Positions 30,116 to 44,900 of a DNA stretch of 64,000 bases are shown in pieces; position 1 is the stretch's first letter; each line of letters starts with the position of its first letter. Under the pieces are notes generated by a model. The model saw only the letters and a program-made list of their open reading frames with translations. It ran no database searches and was not told the DNA's origin. The position numbers and the translations under genes are program-made. The stretch is from Pholiota molesta (Eukaryota; Basidiomycota; Agaricomycetes; Agaricales; Strophariaceae): NCBI GenBank assembly GCA_014925825.1, contig JACGCK010000219.1, forward strand, positions 1-64,000, given 5' to 3'.

Positions 30116-33100
30116 TTGGATTTCATCGCGGACTGAGCCGGGACATAGCAGTGAGAGGCGGGAATGCATGAGATACTGCGACTTTGTCTAGCTGTAGCAG
30201 ATTAGTCAAACGTATTGCCAGTGGTGTGCTAATGTCAGCGATGCCATGACCCAAGTGAAAGCGGAGTGGAGGAGAGAGAAGGCAGGAAATGGAAATATGC
30301 GTATTCGATATGATGATGGCGCCTCCGGTGTATCACAGCACACATTAGAGTTGTTTTTGGTAGACCTGTCAAAAAACTATTCGTTAAAATAGCTGAGACG
30401 GAACGCAAGTAATTTGTTACCAATGCCAGAAGTATGGTACAAGCTTAACATAGACAAATGGCATATATTTGCACTACAGATCAAATATGTTACTGGTTCA
30501 AGAGCGAGATGACCTAGGATGTACTCGTGGCATGGTAGAATCACTATTTCGAGAGTCGAGACACGATTGTTTAAAGCTAGCCGTTGGAAGTTGAGCACGC
30601 CTCGTACTTTCGTTCGAGATTAAGGCTGCTTGATATGGAAGCATTCTTTTAGTCAGGACCTGGCGCGTCGAATAGATCCGAAATTGGCTGACCTGCATCG
30701 CGGCTGAACCCGCTGCCCTTCCGCTACAAAATGTCATTGTTTACCATCTTGAAAAGCTGAATTTATCTCTCTTCTTCCCGAGTTCCATTCCGACCGTTTA
30801 CTCATACGCAGAGCATGGCCTGCTGAGGCCGATGACAACATTATGACAAGCTTGTCCAAGGAGCGGACATGGCGTAGAGTGTTCTGAACGCTGTAGGCTC
30901 ATATCCTGTATCAAATGTGTAACGGTTCAAAACAAGTTCAAAATGCGAAAACTTCGAAAAAAATGTAAGCAAATCCCGAGAGAGTTGGGTCCAATGGTGA
31001 GGACGGTGAGGCAAGAATAAACGGGAGGGCATAAAATGGACGACCAAAGCAAGTGGCATTGTAGCAGTAGGATCCCAGAGTATCAGTCCAGATTCAAGCT
31101 GTCTGAGCGAAATGTTCAGTTCTGAGTTCATCGATGCGCAACGTTCGACGGTAACGCAACGCTCAGAGTCAGAGTTCGTCACAACTCACAACGCGTGATT
31201 GATTGATCCGCGATTGATCCGTTTAATTGATTGATGTCACTCACTCGGACTGCTCAGCCTGTTCTGTTCAGGCCTGCGCAGTGTGTCCATGACGGGTCCG
31301 AGTCCGTCCAGGGCCAGGGCTATAAGCTCAAACGGGCAAGATGAAACCTACCTTGCCAGAGTCATAAGTACCAAGCATCTTCTGCTTGATAAATGCTCTG
31401 ATTAATAATTGATGACATGAAAGAATAAGACGACTTCACGTCTTGTGTACATAACACTGAACGCAAGGCTCTTCTAAAGATTCGCAATAGATTTGAATTT
31501 TTATAAAATATGAATAAGTAGACGGTGTCTTGGCATATCCACATGTATTCAATTCAAGCAGGGATAGGAAGAAGGTCGCGTAATATAATACTTTGTAATG
31601 CCAATTGAATGCATATCAATACGTGGGCAAGAATTTTCGCAGCAATAGCAATGCCACTTCTAGTGAAGGTGTGGTCAGCAGCGTGTACGCCGACTACAAA
31701 TCTACCCATGATGATGCTATCCTGAGGTTTTTTGCGCATAGAGATTCTACTTCCGTCCTTACTAAATACCGGCATTTTAACCATTGCGCCGCAAATACAT
31801 AGGCTGGTTGCGTTCTCAACGGGTAGTTACACTAAGGTAATAAGGTTCCTTCTTCATCGTGTGTCTTTCAAGCACTTCAATTCGGATCTGTCTGGCGTCT
31901 GGAAGCCACGCTTTTACCCCGCAGTATTGACAAGTGTCAGCTCCCTGGCTCAGCAGGCTGCAGAGCAGGGATGATCAGAGCGGCTGCTAAGCGGCTACCC
32001 GTTGCTCGTGGTTTTACTAGCTCTATCCACAGGAAATAGCGAGCCTGAGCGACATGTTACATGTGGGTTCGTGGCTTGATCGTTTGCAAATTAGACGGTG
32101 ACTACTGTCAGACTTGAAAGACTTTAAGCGTGAAGCTTGCGAAGACTCGTGGTACAACATTGAATGACGTTCCGGATTGATCGCAAACCTTCCACGGAGA
32201 GCTTTTCGAATAAATGATACATGTATCAATCATATCTCGACCACGAATCCGGCGGAAGCTCTGCCTACATATGCGCATCACATGCCACCACGTTTTAGGT
32301 ATCTCTGGCATTCTCTACAAACTTTGCAGGCAGCTGGGCATTGTACAAAGTCTTCGGCGTCCCTGCAGTGCCCGTGCACCCTCGCCCACCGCGCTTCTTA
32401 AGTGGCCGAGATAGTCTCCTTGGGATAAGATAAGAGATTAGATTAGACAGTATATATGCGACCAACTTTAGCCACAGGCACTCCCCACTGTCGCAGCTGT
32501 GACCCACATGTTTCCCATTGACTGGAGTTGAGATGTCGGACATTATCCCAAAGTACCCGTAAAGCCGGAACCGCGTTTGAATACGGATAAAGTGCACCTC
32601 CGAGAGTAATATACATTCACGCATACCGAGGCCGCTACATAAACACCGCTGCCGTCCATGTTGTATTAAATCTTCATAAAGTTTCATAAAGGAGGTCCAC
32701 TGTTCCTTAGAATGGGCACACTATTGACTTTACTGGATTCGGGAATTCAAGGTTTGAAATAACACCGGTTCATTTCACAATGCCTACTCTTCAATCATGC
32801 CATCTTTTATCGGAATGTAGCTTTCCTTTCTTTCTTTGACTCGAATTGAGATCAGGAGGTAGCTGTTAACTTCTATGCAGCCAACTGCGATCCGAAATGC
32901 TCAATCTTGTACGGGATTGTGGCTCAGCGCTCAGCGCTGATAATCATGATACGCTGTCGTTTTTCGTCTCTTAGTTCTGAGCCCCAAATTGCACAGAAAA
33001 GGTGTATCAAATGTGACCGGTTGACCCACCGATTGACCGCGTTACAGGTGGTGAATCTCGAAGCTTGAGCGGCTCAGATACTTGTACTGCTCCTGTTATT

Positions 33101-36100
33101 ATATCTTGTATCCTCACGGTCTCATAACTAATTTCCAGTGCCGTTGACCGCCGTTCTCACTACGTATGTAGATCTAGACAGGTGCTAGAAATAAGTGGCG
33201 TGGTCAGAAATAATAAACATACTTCTGCTTTTACTGGAATAAGTCCATGTCATACTTAAAGTAGCGAAGTTACAGCCACCCAAACCAATTTTGCCCATAG
33301 CCATAAAATTAGTAGCAGGTAATTTTCATTTAGATTGCCAATGCCGGCCCACATGAAAACATATGTCATCTCAATAATATGCCGGCCTCGTTATATCCTC
33401 CTACTCATGCTTTTCTATTCATATCCTCAGAGCGTAGTCATAACTACTGAGTAAAGTCTTGTATGACCACGCCCGCTCGCTCCTCCCGCCTGTCGCGGGA
33501 ATGTACCACAGAATGTAGCCCGACAAGCGCACCCCCATCTACGAAAACTTTCTCAACCGTCTGCCTCAATGCTTCCTAAATAAACTGGTGAGATGATCCC
33601 TTGGGTATTTGGAATAAGATTTGTATGGCCCACGAAGATCGCCTTATCAATGTCATGGAGCGCAGCGCTGCAGGGCTCGTGTCGACCTGAACTCGTGCCA
33701 TGGGACACAAGGCGCAAGGACTGGGGAGCGAAGAGGACCGACTAAAACGTGGTTAATTAGGTCTACAGCTTGTCAATGTCAGCTCTTTGCCCGCACAGGA
33801 ACACGCAGGATATGGTATGTTGAAATATACATTGCGCCCAAAAGGTTGTAGCGTACGCCGCCTTTTTCGGATTCGCGTTTCTTTGGGCAGCATGTGAGGA
33901 CTCTGTGGGATTTTTTTGGCACTTATGGAGAAACATACAGGTTATACGCTCCGCAATGGCAAAACATATCCAAGCCTATCCGAGCTTATTTCTTTCTGCT
34001 TTCCGATTCCAGAGGACCATAGCGCGCTGACGATTTTAGAGCCATCGAGGGTCCTCATGTTGACTTGGTCAAAAAATATCAGCCTTGGCCAAAAAAAACC
34101 CATACATATCGTAGTCTGACCCTTCGTAACGCTTCCGCTTATCTCCTTCGAGATGGGGTAGATTGTACGGTAACTTATGCCAATGGGTCAGCAGTGACCC
34201 AAACTGATATATAGCCTGTGAGAATAGTGATAGAGTAAAGTCAGCGCAGTGATGCTGTGTATGTAGTGGCCGCACAAATGCTTGCATTTGCATACATACG
34301 GTGGCACCAACTGTCAGGCGGTTAAGGTGAAATGCTTGGGCGTGGGCACTGAACTCAATATATATATGGAGCTCGGGGTAAATGAACTAACTGGCATTGG
34401 AATGTATCCACAACATCGAGAAAACCGGGGGAACGCGTCCTGCTTTACTCCAGGCAAAGACACGCCAAGATTTGCTAGGCCTGTAGCCCAGGAAAATATC
34501 GTGAGTGCTGCACTACATATCAAAAGAAATGAACGCCGCCATCTCGTGATAGCTTATACTTGTGGCTTATCGTGGAATAATTTGTTAACAGCCCACAAAG
34601 ATTTGATAAATGTGGGTGCACTCACGTTCCATCGTGCCATCTTGTGGACTTGCCTGCTTCTGCTAAAACGCGCATATGTACAGGACCTCGAGAAGGGTAG
34701 GAACCGCACCCCGGTTTATTCTTGTCATTGTTTTATCTATAACCAGCATTGCAAGCTATTCCATATCCAACAGTGCGCCATAGCGCATTGCTGATTCTTC
34801 GATCGTGCTCGAGCAAGTTCGGTGACCCTTCTTGGCTTCGCAAAACACCTCCCCGGATCAAATCTGATACGAGATCGATCTCCTGGGTTTTGCGTCCACA
34901 GAACCCACATGTGATACTCTTAAGATATGTTGTGGGATATGCGTGATTCCACGATGTCATAGTAAGTCCGGCGCTGACGAGCTGAATGAGGCTGAATGCC
35001 AACAGCATTACGCAAGAGAAGACCTGAGAAGACCCTTCCCCACGACATGTTATCTCAGGCAAGTAACAATTGCTAAATATAGCGCGACAGTGCAATCGAT
35101 GATCGTATTCGTATCCAGCAGAGCTGAGCAGAAGGAGCTTCGTCGCCGATTAACGATGGGACGATTGACAAGAGAAGCGTCTTATAAGCCCTTTTGCGGT
35201 GTAGACGAAGGCGCGAACAGCGAGACCACGTAAAGGAATTCCGCGAAGTTAGGAATGGTGGTAGAGGGCAGTGAATGATAATGTCGGTGTAATACATACA
35301 GTATTTCAAAATTTGAAGCATTCAAGGTAAGAGCTAGACATCAGGGATCTTTGGTCTGAAATTCATCAAGCGTAAGAATACAAGTTACGGGGTAACGGCC
35401 CGACGAGTTCTCTTGTACTATTTGCCCATTCAAGTGTATATGAAGACTCTGAGAGCTGAGAGCATGCACTGCAATACGGCATTCGGTTATTGAGCGCCGC
35501 TCATACCCTAGGACAGTCCAGGCGTCATTGAAGAAAGATCGGAGAAATGTCGATGACTAGGTTGTGTGGGTTTCACCGAGCGGATGAGGGTGCATGAGAG
35601 CCCGGAGGTGACATCTGAGCCTGGTATGTATAAATATGAAAGCTTGTCAATGTAAGCCAACTTTCATCAACGAGGCCCAAACTTCAAACATGTCTCGTCG
35701 TCAGATGATGCCAATATTATCAGCACGCTATCGGATCGTCATTCCATGCTTCACTAAGAATATAACACCCTCGATCTGTCCCAAGAGCCAAGGATGGAAG
35801 AGTGATTGTCGTGCATGCACAAGAAGACAGAGCCTGGGTCACAAGAGGCAAGGATATGGGCATTCCGTTGTAATAGGGTTTATTCTTCATCGTCCTGCGA
35901 TACTGATGATCCTCGTGTATGGGAAAACGCGTCCGTATTCGGCTGGTGCTGGTGTATATTCGATGGTGATTGAAACGCATTCTGGGCGATAAGACGGTGC
36001 GGTTCGAGTACGCCAGAGTTGATTTGTAGATGAGAGCCAATCTCAAGGTGCCATTTTTAAGACGGCTTTACGGGTCCAAGGTGAGAGCGATGCTGTTTAA

Positions 36101-36573
36101 TAAAGGTGGGTCACATACCAAGAACAGTGTACTGAATGGAAGTTAGAAGAAGACCACGGACATAACAGCTCTCCTTGGGAGAGTCTATGTCAGGTATAGT
36201 TCACCGTTCCGAGTGTCCGTCGAGATTTATCCTTTTTTCGACATCCGCTAGAGAAAAGCAACCAAGCTACTCCAAAGAAGTAACTAGTGACATCCAGCAG
36301 AGCTTGATTTAGCAGATCTATCAGCAATGCATCTAACAGATGCCGCCTACACGCCCTCGCAATAGACGCGTTATTGAGACGAACAGGCGGGAGAGGCGCG
36401 GTGAGAGACTGAGGTGACTGTGAGGACAAGGTGAGGCGGCGAAAGCGGTGCAGGCTGTGCTTCCAGTGATTACATAAGCGTATCTAGCTGCTGGCTTGTC
36501 CACGGCGGCGTTGTTGGATACGACCACCAGCAGCTTGCGCTCAGCATATCCAGCGCTCACGACATTCGGCACA
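30116..36573. other. Gene-poor stretch between PEBP and MKT1
   Basis: About 6.4 kb. The longest frame (34282-34794, 170 codons, plus strand) has no motif I recognise and no plausible intron-exon extension. No transposon signatures, tRNA genes or duplicated blocks were found by eye. It may hold non-coding RNAs or unrecognised small genes. Confidence 0.4.
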
Positions 36574-39500
36574 ATGCCCATTAAGCATCTTGAAAGTGAG
36601 ATTACCACATACCAACGCATGCTACTCCGAGAGCAAGTGCCGCTTACTGACTTGTCCTTTTTTCCTTCATCGTTGGCTTTTTTTGCAGACTACCTGTTCG
36701 AACGGAAACATATCCAGACTCTTCCGCTCTCTGTATTATCTGATTCGCGTCTTGGAATCGATGCATCCTACTACCTCCAGCAGTTGATCGACAACCCGCC
36801 ATCTCGCGAGCCACTGCTCGCCGCAACTGGGGGCCTCCCATTAGCGCTCACGCAACGCATCGAGGCAGACTTGCGAGCCCTCGAAAAGTTGCGCATCAAG
36901 CCCGTCTTCGTCTTTCCGGGTCTACTCCCAAACAAACGCTGGAAGCATCCACACCATGCGGAGCATGTCGAGGCATGCAGAGATCGCCGCGACGCGTGGG
37001 CCAAATACGAACAAGGACAGGAAGAGGCCGCGACGAAACTATTTGAGGGTCGAAGCTCTCCCGCCCAATGGGACCTCTGGAGGATGGTATTGAGGGTCTT
37101 TAGGCATAGGAACGTGGAATTTCAGGTCGCGCCATATGTTGCATGGGCACAGGTACGCATGTCGCCCAATTCTCACGGGACGCACCCTCGCGTCCCGCTG
37201 TTATACTTAATTATTTTTGCATACGCTAATACCTCACATGGGCACGGAACAGTTAATATATCTTCAACGTCACCACAAGTCCTACATCCACGCGATTTAC
37301 GGGCCAACAGATACCCTCCTGTACCCGGGCGTGGACAAGCTCATCACGTCGCTCGACTTGACTTCTCAGAATCCGACCTTTCAATATACCTCAAAGCGCA
37401 ACTTCCTCCAGGAGCTTCAAGTTACAGAGGATCAATTCTTGGACATCGGCATCCTTGTCGGTTTCGACCATTCGTCTCCATTTCCTCCCACCGTGCACGA
37501 GCAAGCTCTAAAAGCTACCGTCGACATGGTCAAATACTACAAGTCGGGCCACGCAGCCGTAGTCGCTTTCTCCGAACATCCCGCGGTCAAGACGCTGCAA
37601 TATCCAGACCATTACGCGCGCACGCGGTCCATGATTAGGTATTCCCTGATTCTCTCATCCGAAGGCACAGTTTTGCCGCTGCCGCTCGCTCTCCCCACCC
37701 CCGCGGGGCACGGCCACCCCAACCACCACCCGCACCATCCCACGGCCGCAGACATTCCCCAGGACCTGCACGAGATCTTCACCAACCGGCTGCCCGACGA
37801 GATTTACTACTACCTCTCCCGGGGCCTGCTGGGCCCCCAGGCATTGGTATGGCTCACGAGCGGACAAATTGTGGAGAACCCGCCATTGGACAATGGCGAA
37901 ACGACCGAATATAAACGCTTTGTGAAGGAGGTCATCACGGATGGCCAGACCGGACCGCGGTGCACGGCGCTCGCGCTGATCAGCAGCGTCGCGCACTCGT
38001 TTTGGGCGAACAAAAAGGTGCAGGGCTTCTTTTGGTTCGAGCAGCCGAATGCGCACGGCCAGAAGCCGGTCCAGCACAACTCGCCGCAGACAGCGCAGCT
38101 GGCAGAGCGCGTCACGGGCTGGAACGTGATGTATTCTATCGTGGAGGAGGAGCTCAGGAGGCAAAACGTAAGCTGTGGTCGTCTCTTTTTTTCTCCGAGA
38201 TTTAATGACGCTGATGAGAAAATGGCTCTACTCTTGGGCATCCTTCTTGTGTTTTGCTATATTCTGTGGTTCAATCTGTGATCTTCCCCCACGATGGCAA
38301 CTTTGGCAGTCATCCACAATTGACTTTGCACTCTGCCTGGGTGCGACCTCCTCGGAACGCCTCGCTACTCGCACGAAAATCAAGAACAGCTCAAACCCAC
38401 CGCTTGAGAAAAAAGACGAGATTGTGGCAAACGTGATTTGGCGATTCCTTGAACTACGGGGGTGCGTCCATTTCCATACTGGTTCTCTGCCATAATTAGT
38501 GTTTCTCCGCATTTTCTCTCGGCCGTCGTGCTGCGCTGTGGGCTGTGGGCAATGTCCGACTGGCTTTTGAGCTTCGATCTGTGTTCTATTCCTTCGGCGT
38601 GCGCGGTGTTGCATATGCCCTTATCGTTGGTGGCGCACACGCGCATATGCGCAGGGATCGATGGGTATTTACCCTTCCTCGTGCATTGCTACGGAGAACT
38701 GGGTACTCATGCCCCGAATAGCAGGGGGCAAACATGACCCATAGCATCATTGCGGTGCTGATATCCTAAAGACGCTTCTCGTCTTCTTCTGTCTTCTTCT
38801 TTCTCGCCCCGCGTTTACCGTGTCCTGCCTCTTTCGCATCTGTGTCATGCCCCCATGTGCTGATCTAAGCAGCACTAAACCAACACAAGCTACTTGATGT
38901 CTGATCCTCCATCCGACCGCTAGCCCGTATTCGTATCCCGTTCGACCATGTACTTACCACTTTGGTCTTTTGTGCGCGCAGATTCCTCCTCAACTCGCAC
39001 ACGCACTCGCCGCTCGCGCGGGCGATGTTTATTGCGCTCAAAAACGCACGCTTGAACGATAAATTCCAGGACCCACTGTATCTTTTCCTGGAGCTCGTGC
39101 GGGCAGGAGTCATGCACGGCCATCTGTGGTCCGGCCGCGCATTCAGCGGCGGTCCCAGTTTCGGCACTGGTGAGTTTTTTTTTTTCATTCTTCTCTTTTT
39201 TTTTGTTCGCCTTTCGGCTTTTCTATTTCGAGCAGGCGTCGTTGTCCGTGCTTTGGGAACGGCATCTTACATCTCTACCGTGCCGTTTTCGGAAAGCGAT
39301 GCGGTGCACTGCGACTATAGATAGTATCGTGCTGATGCTGCGACGCCCGTGGGTGAAGCCGCTCTCACGATACACGGGGTGCATTTCACTTGTTGCAAAT
39401 TGGCGTTGATTTTGCTTCTATTTTTCACTGGGCGAGCCGCTGATACCGTTGCCCCCCTACCACCCTTCGTGCTTCTTTAGATGAGGAAAAATCGAGCATG

Positions 39501-40706
39501 CTCTTGGTGATGCGCGTGCTCAGTATCGTGCCACTCAATTTCAAGGTCCGTGCTTTTCTCCCTGTACCTGTTTTTGGGAACGTGTGATGGTGTTGCGCTT
39601 GCCCTTCTAAATCGGGCGTGGATGCGTCCCAGTTGGGATGGGATAGCTGCTGCTATTTTTTTCTTATTACTGTGGGTTGCGCCGATATTACTTCGTTGCG
39701 AGGTAGTGCGGTTCCCATCTATGTTTGTGCCCACTGTAGGAACATGGGATGGGATTCGGGCAGGATGCGCACATCCATCCATCCATCCATCTGTCTCGCC
39801 TCTATCCATATCCAGGTGATTTGTGTAACTTACATTTGATATCCTCCTATTCTAGCCCCAGCAATGGTCCGCCCCGCTCTCCCGAGAGCTGCTCGTCTTC
39901 AATTCGTTCGTGCGGTCCCTCACCCGGGCGCTGCGCACGCTCCTTGAGGTGACCTCGCTGAACATGCTGCTGCGGAACGACGCGCGGCGCGGGCGCGACG
40001 ACTTCCTCGACATCGCGCTCTCGCTGCCGTTCCAGACGGAGGTGAACACGGGCTTCGGCGTGCTCGCGAAGGTGTACCTGGACGCGCTGACGCACATCAA
40101 CAACGGCACGCGCGTGCGCGACCCGAACGCGCCGGGCGTCAGTGTGGCGAAGGAGATGGCGCTCGACCTGTGCGAGGAGACGTTCCCGGGCGTGAAGAAC
40201 CCGAAGAGCGAGGTCGAGCGCGGGTTCAGGTTCTGGGACGTGGTAAGTGTGGTGTTTTGTCGGGTTATCTCTGGACGGATCCGTGCGCGGTGGGTGTGTG
40301 AGGGGGGCAGCGCGCGCTTTTTTTGTGCCAGGCCTGTTGGTGTGCTGGCTGGCTGGCGAGGCTGATGTGAGGCGCGGGTGCGAGCGATGTGCTATTGCTG
40401 GAGCCTCTGGGCTTCTTCTTGGGTTCGCTCGGCGCATCTGCATCATCACACTTTATCATCACCGGCATCATCTGGCCAGCCTCATCTGGGCAGAGCCTCC
40501 GTGTGTTTCCAGCGGTTTCCTTTTTCTGCTGTGTGTTCGCGTCGTTCGGCAACCTTACTGATTGGGACATTTCTTCACCGTGCTGGCGAATTTGTTTTTA
40601 GGCGCTTGCTGCGATGAGGCAGCTGCATTCGGAGGGAGCGGTGCTGCGTGAGCTGATTGAGCAGTTCGAGGCCGCTGAGGTGTGGCTGGCGCCGATGCGC
40701 CCGTAG
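36574..40706 (+). CDS. MKT1: MKT1-type XPG-fold post-transcriptional regulator, 8 exons
   Basis: In yeast Mkt1 binds Pbp1 and controls translation or stability of specific mRNAs, including HO and mitochondrial transcripts. Exons 36574-36595, 36689-37152, 37253-38167, 38310-38461, 38982-39169, 39481-39545, 39856-40242 and 40602-40706 give 765 aa. The first exon is only 22 nt (MPIKHLE). The N-terminal XPG-like region shows LGIDASYYLQQL, but the second acidic motif reads VFVFPGLLP where active nucleases have VFDG, so nuclease activity is probably lost, as in Mkt1 generally. ILVGFDHSSPFPP is the XPG-I/helix-hairpin counterpart. The Mkt1 N- and C-domains follow (EIVANVIWRFLELRG, LLEVTSLNMLL, LPFQTEVNTGFGVLAK) and it ends FEAAEVWLAPMRP. 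Intron 6 carries a CATC repeat. Confidence 0.93.
39772..39791 (+). repeat. (CATC)5 microsatellite in MKT1 intron 6
   Basis: Five uninterrupted CATC units in the intron 39546-39855. Confidence 0.8.
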
Positions 40707-41142
40707 GGTCCCGTAGGGTTGCGGTAACGGGTGGTATTAGTGTGGGTATCTCGGGAGGAGGTGCTACGTAGCAGCGCTGTGTAGTACATAGGCCTGGTTG
40801 GAATGCTTTGTTGTTGCAACGTACTACGTGTATCCGGAGATGTGGGGGCTGGGAAAACCTTGGGCAGCCGCACGCAGACTGCTTGCAGCCACCACGGAAG
40901 TGTCAACGCTGGGAAGCGGACGGATGAGGCAGCGCGATAAGCGATCGCATTCACGTGCCTGCTAAGCCGCATCCGGACAGAAGCGCAGGTGAGAAAATCC
41001 CACCCCCGATGCGATCTCGCTCGCGAATCGGGAGATCGCAGATCTGCGCCTTGGGTCCCCTTGTCTTTTGCTTTAATTCACCGTACCACTACAAAATCCC
41101 ACCAAGCCTGTCCCACAATCCAGCCAACTCTCCCCACTAGCC
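40707..41142. other. Intergenic region between MKT1 and the zinc-finger-like gene
   Basis: Tandem arrangement with both genes on the plus strand; 436 bp hold the MKT1 3' end and the next promoter. A pyrimidine-rich stretch precedes the ATG at 41143. Confidence 0.5.
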
Positions 41143-41917
41143 ATGTTCGATCTCGTCCCCGCACACCAGCAGCTCCGCGCCCCCATCCACTTCGACAAGC
41201 AGCCCACGGGCGCGCTCTACCTCCGCCAACCCCACACCGTGATCCAGCTCGTCGAGGTCGCGCCACCGCCCCCGCGCAGAATATCCTCTGTCATCAACTC
41301 CAGTTCTGCCGCCTCGTCTCTGTACTCGTCTTCTTCGTCGTCTTCTTTCGATGAAGACGATGAGGAGGAGATCGAGGTCGAGGAGGAGGAAGAGTCCGTC
41401 TGCTCATCGTATTGCTCTTCCGACGACTATGCGCCTGAGCCACTGGAGGCCAAGGCGTTCAACCCAACCGGTTCCGATTCGGGAACCTTCACGCATCGCA
41501 TGAAGCGCATCCTCCTCTGGCGAGAAAATTCTGAGACACCTCTATCAGGTGTGCCATCATCCTTTCGTCCACACTCGTGCATTGCTAACCGGCGTTCTGC
41601 AGATTCTTCACTCAAGCGCAAGCTGGAGGAAATCGAGGAGCCCCTGGTGGATGACGATAATGTACGCCAAGTTTCTTACTCTGACTTGGCGGCGCAGCAG
41701 CTAAAAGTTTCTTATTTAGGTCTCCCACAGCTCCAAGCGGTCGCGCTCCCAAGGCTCTTGCATGTCATCGCACAGCATTTCGTCAGCCGAGCTCGACATG
41801 CACCCATGCCCCGCCTGCGACGCTTTCTTCCCGACACTCCAAAGTCTCCGTCTGCACGGCCAGCGAGGTGGAAATGAGGCGTGTTGCGTTGCTGTGGAGT
41901 ATGCCTTTGAACAATGA
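41143..41917 (+). CDS. Small acidic protein with C-terminal C-x2-C zinc-finger-like motif
   Basis: Exons 41143-41548, 41603-41661 and 41720-41917 give 220 aa. Residues 1-45 (MFDLVPAHQQLRAP, TVIQLVEVAPP) look conserved. Next come a Ser-rich run and a strongly acidic run (about 65-90). A basic KRKLEEIEE helix follows intron 1. The third exon encodes HPCPACDAFFPTLQSLRLHG followed by NEACCVAVEYAFEQ, which reads like the half C2H2 module seen in some fungal proteins (C-x2-C-x12-H plus a later Cys). Both introns are needed: without splicing the frame runs past the motif in a wrong phase. I do not know a function; DNA or protein binding in the nucleus is possible. Confidence 0.75.
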
Positions 41918-44900
41918 AGATCCCACTGTCATCGCTACCCTGGAGCCGCCACACCTACCCCATGTTACTCTCTCGCACACGAAATCGCACTCGCATCCAC
42001 AACCATTTTCTTTTGGGCATACATCATTTTCGATTTCATCATCCCGTTCCACCCCAATGACAACGTAACCGACACGACACAGACGCATTCACGGGCACCT
42101 AGTGAGATGCAAATTTCAGAAGACCCACGCATGACGGCATGCGTAATTGTCCGCTTTTTTCCCTTGCCCTCTGCCTTCCCAGTCCTGCCTGTCTTCCTTC
42201 GACGTTCCCACCCACCATTCATCCCATCCCACAGAGTGTCATCCCATGCCTGTACTCAGGGTGGGTGACCTGGCCCAGCCAGCTGCCTGCCCACCCAGAC
42301 CGGACCCACACGTAAGCGGGTGGGTGGGGCTCGGTGCTCTGCCCTCCATTCTCGCGATCCAGCACAGCGCACCGTGCACGGGCGGCAGGCGATCCGCGCT
42401 CCCACCCACCGCCCTGCCGTGCGTCACGCGTCGTGGTCACCGGTCACACCTGTGGCACCCGCCGTGGCCTCGCCTCGCCGCGCGCCTCCCACGCCCGCCA
42501 AGCAGGCTTTCCGCGCGCTCCAAGCTGAGCTTAGCTGGGGTCTGGCTGAGCCTCTTGCGTGCTGGGCTTCGCGCAGCCTTCGCTTCCGCTTCCGCCCTTC
42601 GCCGCTTCTTTGTTGGCGGTGGACACGGCCTTCTACCTGCGCTCGCACGTTCAGTCCCGTCGTTCGGAATAACCCTGTTCCTCGGTGTACGGGCTTTTCC
42701 TTGTTCTTGGTCTTCTCACACAGGACACTGAAGTCTCATCAGCATCAACCATGCAATGTTTTTTTTATTCGCAAGCCTTTCACGCCGGTTTCTTACTTTA
42801 CTTTTATTAATACTGCTCTCCTATCCACCTTATCTTTTTACGTTTCGTCTTTCACCCAAAAAATTACCGCTAACGAACATTTTTCACGCTGTTCGAAATC
42901 ATCTGTACCACCAACCACATCTTGTTTTCGTTATCGCACCTGCTCTTACTTGCAAACCTAATCAACGTAACTACTTAATCATCTTAATGGAACTTAATTG
43001 ATATTATTATCTGTATCATTCAATTATTGTAACTGTCTGTTACTGTATCATTCGTGTGTTAATGCTATGCAGCCTCTGCCTGGGACCCTATCATTGTATT
43101 TGCAGCGCATCTCGAGTTCCATGAGTATCGCAAGTACTTTGATCCAAACTTAGAGAGGCCCTCAGGCTCACACTGCGTCGTATCTGAAGTTCCCTGTAAA
43201 TCCGCAGGAGTCATCGATGATGCACTGCATAGTGCTGATGTGGATGATGATCACCGCAGACGCTTAATTGCGAAGCGAGCCTGAGCCTGCCTTCCGAGCG
43301 TTGAGACCCGCCAAAACGCGCCCCGCGGGACGACGGCTAGACCTCTGAATCCCCCCAGGGTGGATTGGGCTGCGTGTGGAATACGTGTTTCTTGTTCCAT
43401 TCCATTCCATGCATAAGTAATGGCGGCCTTCCCTACGACTCACACACGGTGGTGTGTACGCGGATGCGTTGCCAACAGGAGTCCAACGTGAAATCATGAT
43501 GCCCACAGGGTTATTTCACACTGGATTTCCCATGGGTGGCACACACGCGTAAGAAAAATTTCATGCGCAAGCGACAACAATACTATTACTTATTCAAGTG
43601 CAGACCTGCGAAGGTGGTAGAAAGTTCCATGCACGGTCTATCGTCGAATAAAACGTATAGGCTAGCTCGAAGAACGGCAGCACCCTTTCGCGTTCGTTCG
43701 TCTTAGAACCCTGTCGTCTTCACAGGCGAAGGAACTGGAAGGAAGGGATGCTTAATCCGGACATTAATGAACGAGTGAACGATGCGTCCAGAATTTCAGC
43801 TCTTTCGAAGAAAAAAGTTCATTAATCTCATCATCTTCATATGCGCGTGTGAAGTGCGGCCTTTGTGGGAGGGGCGAGAGTCGCCAGCCCACCTGGTGTG
43901 CTCCGCGCGCGTTCCCACCCGATTCCCACTGAGGGCTCCCTTAATACGGTTTATGATTATCGATGGACGCAGTCGCGGCATGATCACAATCCAACGAGGC
44001 TGCGCTTATCCGCGATGGATCCTCCATTCCACCCCAGATATGACGCCCCCCGCGGCTGCAGATGCCACTGCCAGATGGCCCTTCGCGAGCCCCTGACGGC
44101 CAGAAGTGATAGCTATCATCTTCCGTCCGACGAACGCTACCTACTTATCGATGGCATGCTGCGCCGCTGTGGCGGCGCGTGCGAGTGCGACTGAGCGTGG
44201 GCGTCGCAGGGGGATCTGGGTGATGGCGGCGGCGCGGCATTCAACCCGTATCGTCCTTATACATATATTCGCCTTTTGTTATTGTGGTTATTCTGCGTTG
44301 AGGCTCCCTTTTTGGGGGGTGCTTCTTTGCGTTTAGCGTTTAGCGAGAGGCCTCAGGCGAGAGGGCATTGTTCGCGATTCGCGAATTCTGTTGTGGCTGC
44401 GCCCGGGGCGCGCGGCGGCCCAAAGGGATAAGTATGTCGCGATCTCGCAACGCAGCACGCCTACGCAGCGTGTTGGGTTTCTTTTCTCGATCGTGATAAG
44501 ACGGGAATAGCAACGGCTGAGCCTGGGGTCGCGGGTGTGCGGGTTGGCGGCGGGTGAAATGTTGCTGCTATTATTTTGGCTCTCACTCGCTGGATATAGG
44601 ACAATGGCAAGGACACCTGAAGGGCGTCCACAAATGTTACCGTCCACACGCCTCGAGGCGGGCGTGGATGTACCGCACTTTTGGGCATCGATAATGGGTG
44701 ACTTGTGTGTTAGAATATGAATCCTATTAAGACGTGCACTGCCGGTGGTTGCAATGATTAGCTATCATCTCTCAACTGTACTTTTTTTATTTTAATAGAT
44801 CGATGCCCCGAAATTACAAAGGAACTTGGGTGAGTGGGATGAAATTGCCAGTTGAGGTATTCAATCCATGGATATGAGTCAGTGAACGATGTAATCACCC

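Noticed and set aside
34282..34794. 170-codon plus-strand frame
   Set aside because: No recognisable domain or signal peptide, mixed composition, isolated in a gene-poor stretch; not strong enough to call a gene.
42147..42961. Two overlapping frames of about 200 codons in a GC-rich patch
   Set aside because: Different phases, no shared conservation signal, no motif, no plausible splice extension; likely chance openings.
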